A model generated the notes under the pieces. It was not told where the DNA came from and made no database searches. It was given only the letters and a program-made list of their open reading frames with translations. 26,940 bases of DNA from JAHIVB01 sp964574705. Its GTDB lineage: Bacteria; Bacillota_I; Bacilli_A; Izemoplasmatales; Hujiaoplasmataceae. The position numbers and the translations under genes were made by a program. The stretch lies in NCBI GenBank assembly GCA_964574705.1, contig CAZNOO010000023.1, positions 1 through 26,940 on the forward strand. Direction: 5' to 3'. Shown here in pieces: positions 16,788 through 23,673 of the stretch. Numbering within the stretch: position 1 is the stretch's first letter; each line of letters opens with the position of its first letter.

Positions 16788-17408
16788 TTATCTTTGTCTT
16801 GGTTTGATCACAACAAAACGGTTTGGCTCTTCGCCTTCTGACTCCGTCGTGACATCACGCCAATCTGCAAGTTTCGTATGAATGACTCTTCTTTCATAAG
16901 CGTTCATCTTCCCAAGCCTTGCTTCAACTCTTGTTCTTGCAACATCTTTAGCTGTCTTGGTTGCAAGGATTTCAAGTTGTTTTTTTCTTTGTGCCTTGTA
17001 TCCTCCGACATCTACTAAAACCATATAATATTCATCTGTAAATAGATTAATATAGTTCTTTAAAAGCACTTGAAGTGCATCTAATGTTTTTCCATTTTTA
17101 CCAATTAAAATTGGGTTTTCATTTGCATCAATATAGAATGAAACTTGTTTGTCTTCCCCTGGTTTTGCTTCTACTAAAGCGTCAATTTCCATATCTGCCA
17201 AAATAGCTTTCAAGTACATGATTGAATCTTTAATTACGTCAAATTTGACTGTCGCTTCAACCATATAAGTTTTGTTGAGCCCGAGGATACTTTTTTTCTC
17301 TTCGATGACTTTTAAATCAATAAAGTCTTTATTGACACGCAACTCACTAGCAGCATATTTTAAAGTTGCTTCATTCATCGCTTTTGCTTCAAATTGAATG
17401 GATTTCAT
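16788..17408 (-). CDS. jag: Jag/KhpB (EloR) RNA-binding protein
   Basis: 206 residues with the full three-part layout. Jag-N domain is at 1-52. A type II KH domain has the GKNG loop at 103-106. A C-terminal R3H domain is at about 145-206, with the ERRVIH signature at 172-177. In streptococci and lactobacilli homologues (EloR/KhpB) partner with KhpA and control cell elongation and RNA levels. Conservation next to yidC is typical of Firmicutes. It follows yidC by 15 bases, with AAGGGGGA as a strong ribosome binding site. The family assignment is firm; the role here is taken from homologues. Confidence 0.95.
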   Translation of the reverse strand: MKSIQFEAKAMNEATLKYAASELRVNKDFIDLKVIEEKKSILGLNKTYMVEATVKFDVIKDSIMYLKAILADMEIDALVEAKPGEDKQVSFYIDANENPILIGKNGKTLDALQVLLKNYINLFTDEYYMVLVDVGGYKAQRKKQLEILATKTAKDVARTRVEARLGKMNAYERRVIHTKLADWRDVTTESEGEEPNRFVVIKPRQR

Positions 17409-17423
17409 GGATTCATTCCCCCT

Positions 17424-18527
17424 TTAAAATTGCTTCCGTAATTGTTCTTGTCTTTGGTCCGATTTGCGGTGAGCCATGTAGCTTTGGAATAATTGATATG
17501 AGTTACCGATGATCCAATAAAATGCGATTCCGGCATTTCCAAGTGCGATTGAACCCATCATGATTACCATGAAATACATAACGTATTGCATTGATTTTTG
17601 ACTTTGCTGAGTTTTTGGGTCCACGAATCTTTTCTTTTGATTCAGTTTTTGACGGTGTTGCATTAACCATTGGCTCAAGAACATTGTAACTGCAACAATG
17701 ATAGCAAGAGGCAAGTTTGCTAACCAATAAGTATTTCCTAGATTAGTCCAGAGAAAATTCGTATTCATTACTACGGAACCATCTCCGAATATTGATGTTG
17801 AAGTGAGTGGGAAGCGTTGCACAACTTGATACATCGCAATAAAGATGGGCATTTGTAGCAAAGGCATTAGACATCCGAAGAAATTTATTTTGTATTTCTT
17901 GTAAATATCCATTGTTTCCATTTGCATTCTTTGTTGAGATGCTTGATCAGTTCTGCCTGAGTACTTTTCTTTTACTCTATCAAGATCCGGCTGAGCCATC
18001 TGCATTTTCAAAGTTAAATCGTTGCTTTTTGCGTAAACCGGCCATCCTAAGGTACGAATGACTAGAGTCATGATTAAAAGTCCTATCCAATAGTAGTAAG
18101 TAGTCCCTAACAATCCAAATAAATTGCTGGCATGGAATGTAAAAATGGCTAATTGAGTAATAACCCATTCCCAAACTCCTGTTTTCTCACCAATTGGTGT
18201 TTGATAGACGCTTGCATAAAGTCCTGTTTGCTCTTTTGCAATGGCTTGAAAGGTTGTAAAAGAAACTTTTACATAATATTCCTCTGAAGTCCACTCAACG
18301 TATCCTGTTCCTGTGTTGTTGTCGTAGTTTGTGTAGTCCGCTTCTGTTCCAAGCAACGATACGACTTCGTTATAAGTGGATCCCGCTACAGGATCAGTTC
18401 CTGTGACTTGAACAGCAATTGATTCATAATTAGCGTATGATACTACACCCGCCTTTGTTCCGCATGAAGCTAATACAAAGACTAGTAGTACAGTTAAAAT
18501 TGCCAATACTATTTTGTTTTTTTTCAT
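17424..18527 (-). CDS. yidC: Membrane protein insertase YidC (lipoprotein form) with extra extracytoplasmic domain
   Basis: Oxa1/YidC/Alb3-family insertase that places membrane proteins into the bilayer, with or without SecYEG. Residues 1-22 form a lipoprotein signal with lipobox LASC (Cys22), as in Bacillus SpoIIIJ. The conserved core follows from about 117: a first membrane segment ending at Arg158 (VIRTLGWPVYAKS), the charge-carrying groove residue; a cytoplasmic helical hairpin (about 165-210); and further segments around FFGCLMPLLQMP, LANLPLAIIVAVTMF, MYFMVIMMGSIAL and IAFYWIIGN. The tail is basic. The 367-residue length exceeds the usual 260-290 because about 80 residues (28-105) lie between lipobox and first segment; these resemble the SmpA/OmlA or DUF3862 type. 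It starts 6 bases after rnpA. Confidence 0.95.
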   Translation of the reverse strand: MKKNKIVLAILTVLLVFVLASCGTKAGVVSYANYESIAVQVTGTDPVAGSTYNEVVSLLGTEADYTNYDNNTGTGYVEWTSEEYYVKVSFTTFQAIAKEQTGLYASVYQTPIGEKTGVWEWVITQLAIFTFHASNLFGLLGTTYYYWIGLLIMTLVIRTLGWPVYAKSNDLTLKMQMAQPDLDRVKEKYSGRTDQASQQRMQMETMDIYKKYKINFFGCLMPLLQMPIFIAMYQVVQRFPLTSTSIFGDGSVVMNTNFLWTNLGNTYWLANLPLAIIVAVTMFLSQWLMQHRQKLNQKKRFVDPKTQQSQKSMQYVMYFMVIMMGSIALGNAGIAFYWIIGNSYQLFQSYMAHRKSDQRQEQLRKQF

Positions 18528-18533
18528 ATTTTC

Positions 18534-18869
18534 CTACCCTTTATTTATTTTCGCGCGAGCGAATAGTTTTTCTAAACTAATTTTGATTTCTTGAAAGGTG
18601 AGTTCTTTTGCTTTAGGCTTAGTAATAATAAAAAAGTTAATTCCATCTAAAAATTGATTTGCTCTTACAATTTCTCTGATTCTTCTTTTCATCAAATTTC
18701 GATCAACCGCATCTCCGTATTTCTTTGGAACACTGACTGCAAAACGAAAATGAGATTCATCATGATTTGGTAATTTATAAATGACAAAATAGCCATCGCC
18801 GACGCTGGATTTGTTTTTCATTATTAATTCAATTTCAGCGCTTTTTTTTACGCGGTAGGCTTTTTCCAT
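18534..18869 (-). CDS. rnpA: Ribonuclease P protein component
   Basis: Small basic protein that binds RNase P RNA and helps it remove 5' leaders of precursor tRNAs. 111 residues. The diagnostic RNR motif is at 54-69 (AVDRNLMKRRIREIVR), preceded by the FRFAVSVPKK strand. The ATG has AGGAGGT upstream. A hairpin terminator or attenuator lies between rpmH and rnpA, so the two are probably expressed at different levels from one promoter. The gene ends in TAG, 6 bases before yidC. Confidence 0.96.
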   Translation of the reverse strand: MEKAYRVKKSAEIELIMKNKSSVGDGYFVIYKLPNHDESHFRFAVSVPKKYGDAVDRNLMKRRIREIVRANQFLDGINFFIITKPKAKELTFQEIKISLEKLFARAKINKG

Positions 18870-18887
18870 TGTATACCTCCTTAAAAA

Positions 18888-18925
18888 AACAAAAAATCAC
18901 CGAAAATATAATATTCAGGTGATTC
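18888..18925 (-). terminator. Terminator or attenuator between rpmH and rnpA
   Basis: On the minus strand AATCACC (18918-18924) pairs with GGTGATT (18895-18901), with an adjoining GAA/TTC extension, and is followed by a T6 run. It comes after the rpmH stop and just before the rnpA ribosome binding site. No new promoter is obvious after it, so partial read-through is the likely way rnpA is expressed at a lower level than L34. Confidence 0.7.
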
Positions 18926-18964
18926 AGGTATAATTATATATTAGGTGTAGCTATTATTTTGTTT

Positions 18965-19108
18965 TTAACGGTCGGAGACAGTCAATGATTTGCGGCCTCT
19001 AGCTCTTCTTCTTGCCAATACTTTTCTGCCGTTCGCTGTTTCCATTCTTGCTCTGAAACCATGCGTACGAGCTCTTTTAATTTTACTTGGTTGGTACGTC
19101 TTAAGCAT
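18965..19108 (-). CDS. rpmH: Ribosomal protein bL34
   Basis: 47-residue, very basic large-subunit protein. It reads MLKTYQPSKIKRARTHGF and later GRKVLARRRARGRKSLT, a near-perfect match to the bL34 family (usual length 44-47). The N-terminus has ML in place of the common MKR. AGGAGGTG (around 19115-19122) lies 6-7 bases before the ATG. It is first in the rpmH-rnpA-yidC-jag-pth series, next to the origin as in most bacteria, and has the strongest promoter in the window. Confidence 0.97.
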   Translation of the reverse strand: MLKTYQPSKIKRARTHGFRARMETANGRKVLARRRARGRKSLTVSDR

Positions 19109-19152
19109 ATTGGGCACCTCCTAACAATGTTATCCAAAAACCATGCTACATC

Positions 19153-19181
19153 ATTATAGTTGATTTTTATTCTTATGTCAA
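19153..19181 (-). promoter_or_regulatory. Promoter of rpmH (consensus)
   Basis: On the minus strand a perfect TTGACA (19176-19181), a 17-base spacer, and a perfect TATAAT (19153-19158). This is the only full-consensus promoter I found here, fitting the high demand for L34. The leader of about 35 bases contains a DnaA-box-like TTATCCAAA. Confidence 0.9.
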
Positions 19182-19416
19182 CAATTTTTGACTGAAAATT
19201 GAAGGATTAAATAAATTTCTCCCCAAACCAAAAAGGCCACCTTTCGAGTTTATTTCTATCTTTACACCTCGTTAACATTTCGAGTTGATAAGTGTTTTTC
19301 AACCCTATGTGGAAAACTCTCTTCAATCTCTAATTTGGGGGATTCATTTGTCCACGCATTAATGTTAATATCTAAAAAATCTAAAAAAGTTATCCACATT
19401 CTTTGTGGAAAAAAAC

Positions 19417-19447
19417 TTGCGTTGTTTTTCTTCTAATGTGTTATATT
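19417..19447 (+). promoter_or_regulatory. Likely promoter of dnaA
   Basis: TGT-TATATT (19439-19447) is an extended -10 element; TTGCGT (19417-19422) is a possible -35 at a long 19-base spacing. The inverted pair of DnaA boxes ends five bases before the -35, so bound DnaA could block RNA polymerase. Confidence 0.5.
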
Positions 19448-19473
19448 TATTATAAGACGTAGGAGTATTGCAT

Positions 19474-20853
19474 ATGGAACAATATGAAATGATTTGGGAC
19501 AAGATAAAAAGCAAACTACAAATTACACTCGATGAAGATGTATATAACGAACATTTTGCAAATATTTCAACCGTTTTTAAGGTTGTAAATAATGCAATTT
19601 ATTTGATTGCTCCAAATCCCTTTGTAAAAAGCAAAATTGAATCTTTTTATTTGAACCGTTTGAATGCAATGCTAAATGAATACACGCCAGATAAACATAT
19701 GTTCAAAATCATTTCAAAAGAACAAGCTGCTGAAGAAATTGCAAAAACGCAGACTTATGAAATCAACACTCCTGAAAAAAACCTTGAAAATAAATACAAA
19801 ACCGGATTAAATAACATATATACTTTTGAAAATTTCGTTGTCGGTGCCAGCAACAGACTTGCATATACTTCAGCAATGAAGGTTGCTGATCAACCTGGTG
19901 TGGTTGCAAACCCCTTATACATCTTTGGAGACGTTGGTCTTGGAAAAACACACTTAATGCAATGTGTTGGTAACTATATTTTGGAGAATGATATCAACAA
20001 AAAGGTATTATACGCCAAAACGGACCAATTCATTGAAGACTACGCAAAAGCAGCTCAAAAGAAGTCCTTTGATGATTTTTCACATAAATACGAAAATGTT
20101 GATATTCTCTTGGTTGACGATATTCAATTTCTTTCAGGAAAAACACAATCTCAACTTGAATTTTTCAAAATATTTGAAAAATTGAAAGAAAGCAACAAAC
20201 AAATCGTTATTACATCAGATCGTCCAGCATCTGAATTGTTTGAAATCATGTCTCGTCTGACTTCTCGTTTTGAATGGGGTCTCTCCGTAGATATCAATCG
20301 ACCCAACTTAGAACATCGTATTTTGATTCTTAAAAAGAAACTGCATGCAGAAACTGCAGATCCAGACTTAATTCCGGATGAAATCCTTGAATACATTGCA
20401 AGCATTTTTGATAATAACGTGAGAGAGTTAGAAGGTGCATTAAAGCGTGTTTTGTTCTATTGCACTGCATTTGATTACAAATTTACAGTCTCAAATGCTC
20501 AGGAAGCTTTAAAAAATCTTGTAAATTCTAAAAATATATCCAATTTATCAATTGAGAAAAGCAACTACAACAATATTTTGGATATTGTAAGTTCTTACTA
20601 TAATATATCTACCACTGATTTATTGTCTGGAAAAAGAAAAAAGCAATACGTTTTTCCAAGACAGGTATCAATGTATATATTAAAAGAACTTTATGACATG
20701 ACTTATAAGAAAATTGGACAAATATTTAATGGTAGAGATCACTCCACTGTCATTTATAGTATTGAACAAATTTCAAATGACATCAAGTGCGATAAAACCA
20801 AAAAATCTGATATTGAAAAATTGTTGGTTAAATGTGGAAAGAATGCCTCATAA
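19474..20853 (+). CDS. dnaA: Chromosomal replication initiator DnaA
   Basis: AAA+ ATPase that binds DnaA boxes and opens the origin. 459 residues. Domain I is at about 1-85. A short linker follows. Domain III has Walker A GDVGLGKTHL (152-161, Lys158), Walker B LLVDDIQFL, and an arginine-rich sensor region (SRLTSRFEWGL). Domain IV carries the DNA-binding signature GRDHSTV at about 420-426. The ATG at 19474 is chosen because AGGAG lies 8 bases upstream; an in-frame TTG two codons earlier would be only 2 bases from that site. It is flanked on both sides by DnaA boxes and followed by dnaN, as in Bacillus. Confidence 0.98.
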   Translation: MEQYEMIWDKIKSKLQITLDEDVYNEHFANISTVFKVVNNAIYLIAPNPFVKSKIESFYLNRLNAMLNEYTPDKHMFKIISKEQAAEEIAKTQTYEINTPEKNLENKYKTGLNNIYTFENFVVGASNRLAYTSAMKVADQPGVVANPLYIFGDVGLGKTHLMQCVGNYILENDINKKVLYAKTDQFIEDYAKAAQKKSFDDFSHKYENVDILLVDDIQFLSGKTQSQLEFFKIFEKLKESNKQIVITSDRPASELFEIMSRLTSRFEWGLSVDINRPNLEHRILILKKKLHAETADPDLIPDEILEYIASIFDNNVRELEGALKRVLFYCTAFDYKFTVSNAQEALKNLVNSKNISNLSIEKSNYNNILDIVSSYYNISTTDLLSGKRKKQYVFPRQVSMYILKELYDMTYKKIGQIFNGRDHSTVIYSIEQISNDIKCDKTKKSDIEKLLVKCGKNAS

Positions 20854-20970
20854 ATTGGGTTATCCACAGTAAAATTAGTATACTTTAATCGCGAAAGATG
20901 GTATAATAGTAGTAGTAAAAGTATCGTTTTTGTCACCTTTTCAACACTACTAATAATAACAATAATAACA
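20832..20970. other. oriC: Right half of oriC (dnaA-dnaN intergenic region) with putative unwinding element
   Basis: A perfect DnaA box TTATCCACA is at 20860-20868 (+), and CTTTCCACA is at 20832-20840 (-, inside the dnaA end). Some 35 bases on, TAATAGTAGTAGTAA (20904-20918) reads as five consecutive TAA/TAG units, like the DnaA-trios that guide strand opening in Bacillus. A second trinucleotide run (TAA TAA TAA CAA TAA TAA) lies at about 20951-20968. The stretch is AT-rich and suits a DNA-unwinding element. The spacing from box to trios is longer than in Bacillus, so the assignment is tentative. Confidence 0.65.
20899..20907 (+). promoter_or_regulatory. Promoter of dnaN (extended -10)
   Basis: TGG-TATAAT (20899-20907) with no good -35 at the expected place. 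It overlaps the start of the TAA/TAG run of the putative unwinding element. The dnaN leader would be about 100 bases. Confidence 0.55.
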
Positions 20971-21011
20971 AAAAACTTTTAAGAATGAATTAAATAACAG
21001 GAGGTCGTCAA

Positions 21012-22136
21012 ATGAATTTTTCAATTTTAACTGAAGTGCTTTTAAACAATTTACTGATTGCTCAAAAAGCTCTATCGACAAGAACACCCGCTCCTTATTT
21101 GCAAGGCATTAAATTAGAAGTTTACCCAAAAGAAATAGTGATGATTACGAGCAATTCAGATATTTCAATCAAACTCTCTATCAAAGACGAAAGTTTGGAA
21201 GTACAAACCACTGGGGAAATTTTGATTCCAGGAAAATTCTTTGTCGACATTGTTCGCAAGTTAGATTCTGAAAAAACAAAACTATCTACCATTGAAAACA
21301 ATGTTTTGAGAATTGAAGCCGGAAACAGTGATGTAACTCTTAATTTATTGAATGTTGAGGATTATCCTGAACTTGATTTTGTCTTAAATGACAATCCAAT
21401 CAAATTAGATTCCAAAGTGATGAAATCTATCATCAGACAAACAACATTTGCAACTTCAGCAATTGAAAATAGGCCAATTTTAACTGGAGTAAACATCCGA
21501 GTTGAAGGTGAAAAATTAGTTGCTATATCCACAGACTCTTTTAGATTAAGTCAAAAAGTGATTGATATTCCTAAAAACTTCGAAAATATGAATGTCGTCA
21601 TTCCTGGAAGAAGTTTGGATGAATTGTTTAAAATACTTGAAATGAATTTAGATGAAATTCTAATCCATCTAGATCATAAATCAATTTTATTTGAGTATGG
21701 AAATGTTTTGTTCCAATCGAGACTTCTTGATGGTAATTTTCCTGAAACTTCAAGATTGATTCCTGTTGAATTTCCAATCATAATCAAATTCAATAAACAT
21801 GATCTATTTGAAGCAATTGACAGAGCGTCTTTATTGTCTCAAAAAGACGGATCTACGAGTATTGTAAAACTTCAACTTAGAAGTGATTCACAAGTTGAAA
21901 TTACATCAAATTCTCCTGAAATAGGAAAAGTTATCGAAGAAATTTTTCCAATTGAAAAAGCTGTTGGAATTCCAATCAAGATTGCTTTTAGCTCCAAATA
22001 TTTCATGGATGCTTTAAAAACATTTAATTCAGACGATGTTTATGTTAAATTCACTGGAGAAATTAGACCTTTTGTCATTGAAGGCGATGAAGATCCAGGA
22101 CTGATTCAATTGATTTTGCCTGTACGTACTGAATAA
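21012..22136 (+). CDS. dnaN: DNA polymerase III beta subunit (sliding clamp)
   Basis: Ring-shaped processivity clamp, a homodimer that encircles DNA and tethers polymerase and repair partners. 374 residues, the usual size, made of three similar domains with family features such as TRTPAPYLQGIKLEV (about 24-38), NRPILTGVNIRV near the start of domain 2, VVIPGRSLDEL, and the C-terminal end (IRPFVIEGDEDPGLIQLILPVRTE), which forms part of the partner-binding pocket. AGGAGGT lies 6 bases before the ATG. It directly follows dnaA but, unlike in Bacillus, is not followed by yaaA and recF: a terminator closes the unit. Confidence 0.98.
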   Translation: MNFSILTEVLLNNLLIAQKALSTRTPAPYLQGIKLEVYPKEIVMITSNSDISIKLSIKDESLEVQTTGEILIPGKFFVDIVRKLDSEKTKLSTIENNVLRIEAGNSDVTLNLLNVEDYPELDFVLNDNPIKLDSKVMKSIIRQTTFATSAIENRPILTGVNIRVEGEKLVAISTDSFRLSQKVIDIPKNFENMNVVIPGRSLDELFKILEMNLDEILIHLDHKSILFEYGNVLFQSRLLDGNFPETSRLIPVEFPIIIKFNKHDLFEAIDRASLLSQKDGSTSIVKLQLRSDSQVEITSNSPEIGKVIEEIFPIEKAVGIPIKIAFSSKYFMDALKTFNSDDVYVKFTGEIRPFVIEGDEDPGLIQLILPVRTE

Positions 22137-22145
22137 AAAAACATT

Positions 22146-22178
22146 AAAAACGGAGAATTTAATCTCCGTTTTTCTTTT
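22146..22178 (+). terminator. Intrinsic terminator after dnaN
   Basis: AAAAACGGAGA (22146-22156) pairs perfectly with TCTCCGTTTTT (22163-22173) around a 6-base loop, giving an 11-bp stem ending in T's. The A-rich left arm could let it work in the opposite direction too. Confidence 0.9.
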
Positions 22179-22187
22179 GTTGGTTTA

Positions 22188-22216
22188 TTGCATTTTTGCT
22201 TGATAAATGATATTAT
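22188..22216 (+). promoter_or_regulatory. Promoter of the FAD-dehydrogenase/deacylase operon
   Basis: TTGCAT (22188-22193), 17-base spacer, TATTAT (22211-22216). It lies just after the dnaN terminator, with a short leader containing the AGGGGGA ribosome binding site. Confidence 0.65.
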
Positions 22217-22245
22217 CATAGCGGCTTTTAAAGGGGGATTTTCTC

Positions 22246-23670
22246 ATGAAAAAGAAATTTGATGTCGTTATTGTTGGTGCCGGCCCAGCGGGAATTATGT
22301 GTGCTTACGAATTGTCTATCAAAAAACCTGAAATTAAAGTGCTTTTAGTAGACAAAGGAAATGATATTTATCATCGAAGATGTCCTATTTTGGAAAAAAA
22401 AATAATTAAATGTCCCGTTCAAAAGAACGGGTTTATCGGTTGTTTACCCCACTGTTCTATCACTAATGGATTTGGGGGAGCGGGTGCGTATTCTGATGGT
22501 AAATTCAATATCACGAGTGAATATGGCGGATGGATGGATGAATACCTAGATGCAGATACGCTAGAGGAATTGATTCATTATGTTGATTCTATCAATCTAG
22601 AATTTGGAGCCCCAATAGAAATAACGGACCCCACAACTGATAAGGTCAAGGAAATTGAAAGAAAAGGTTTGGCTGTTGGATTGAAGTTGCTTAGAGGGCA
22701 AGTCAGACATTTAGGAACCGAAGTGAATCTTCAAATATTAAAAAATATATTTGAGTTTTTAAATACTAAAATTACAATGATTTATAAAACTGAAGTTACA
22801 GACCTTTTTGTTCAAAACGGAAAAGTAGAAGGAGTTTTATTAGAAAATGGAGACGAAATAGAATCTCCAATCGTTGTTGTTACTCCTGGTAGAGATGGTT
22901 CCGCTTGGTTGTCAAGTATTTGTAATACGCATAATATACCAACAACCGCAAATCATGTTGATATCGGAGTACGTGTAGAAACAAACAATGAAATCATGGA
23001 AGAAATCAATGAAAATCTCTATGAAGGTAAGTTTATTTTCAGAACGAGTTCTGGATCACAAGTCAGAACTTTTTGTTCCAACCCATCCGGACATGTTGTT
23101 ATTGAAAATCACAGTGGAACTATTTTAGCGAACGGACACGCATATGCCGATTCCAAATTAGGATCAAAAAACACTAATTTTGCACTGCTTGTCAGTCATA
23201 ATTTTACAGAACCTTTCAACCAACCGAACGAGTTCGCTCACAGTGTTTCCAGACTCGCAAACATGTTAAGTAATGGAGCTGTCATTGTTCAAAGGTATGG
23301 AGATTTAAAAAAAGGAAGAAGATCAACCGAAAAGAGAATTAAAGAAGGATTTGTTTCTCCAACCCTGAAAGAAGCTGTCCCAGGAGATTTGGGATTGGTT
23401 CTTCCTTATAAAACAATGAAATCGATTATGGAAATGATTGAAGCTTTGGATCATGTCAGTCCAGGAGTTGCTTCTGAACATACTCTCTTATATGGAGTGG
23501 AATCAAAATTTTATTCAGCAAGGCCGGAAGTAAATGATCAATTCGAATCCAAAATAAATGGTTTATACTTTGGCGGAGACGGAGCTGGAATTACCAGAGG
23601 CTTGGCTCAGGCAGGCGCAAATGGAGTTTGGATTGCCAGAGACATCGTATTCAACAAAATTAGAGGTTAA
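22246..23670 (+). CDS. FAD-dependent dehydrogenase of the COG2509 type
   Basis: Probable cytoplasmic flavoprotein, 474 residues. The N-terminal Rossmann motif VIVGAGPAGIM (8-18) and the acidic end of beta-2 (VDKG) bind FAD. A C-terminal GLYFGGDGAGITRGLAQAGANG block completes the FAD site. Between lies a cysteine cluster, Cys46, Cys56, Cys66 and Cys70 (C-x9-C-x9-C-x3-C), followed by GFGGAGAYSDGKF, which is typical of this uncharacterised family. The cysteines could hold a metal or iron-sulfur site; that is inference. Substrate and pathway are unknown. It is the first gene of an operon: the next gene starts 3 bases after its stop, using a ribosome binding site (AGAGGT) inside its last codons. 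Confidence 0.85.
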   Translation: MKKKFDVVIVGAGPAGIMCAYELSIKKPEIKVLLVDKGNDIYHRRCPILEKKIIKCPVQKNGFIGCLPHCSITNGFGGAGAYSDGKFNITSEYGGWMDEYLDADTLEELIHYVDSINLEFGAPIEITDPTTDKVKEIERKGLAVGLKLLRGQVRHLGTEVNLQILKNIFEFLNTKITMIYKTEVTDLFVQNGKVEGVLLENGDEIESPIVVVTPGRDGSAWLSSICNTHNIPTTANHVDIGVRVETNNEIMEEINENLYEGKFIFRTSSGSQVRTFCSNPSGHVVIENHSGTILANGHAYADSKLGSKNTNFALLVSHNFTEPFNQPNEFAHSVSRLANMLSNGAVIVQRYGDLKKGRRSTEKRIKEGFVSPTLKEAVPGDLGLVLPYKTMKSIMEMIEALDHVSPGVASEHTLLYGVESKFYSARPEVNDQFESKINGLYFGGDGAGITRGLAQAGANGVWIARDIVFNKIRG

Positions 23671-23673
23671 AAT

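Larger units (their letters stand above)
19109..19473. other. oriC: Left half of oriC (rpmH-dnaA intergenic region)
   Basis: 365 bases between divergent rpmH and dnaA carrying sequences like the DnaA box TTATCCACA. A perfect copy is at 19390-19398 (+). One-mismatch TTTTCCACA copies are at 19404-19412 (-) and 19308-19316 (-). TTATCCAAA is at 19130-19138 (+), and a weaker TTGTCCACG is at 19348-19356 (+). The 19390/19404 pair is in opposite orientation, five bases apart, directly upstream of the dnaA promoter, so it probably also serves DnaA autoregulation. With the right half beyond dnaA, this matches the bipartite Bacillus-type origin. Confidence 0.8.
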
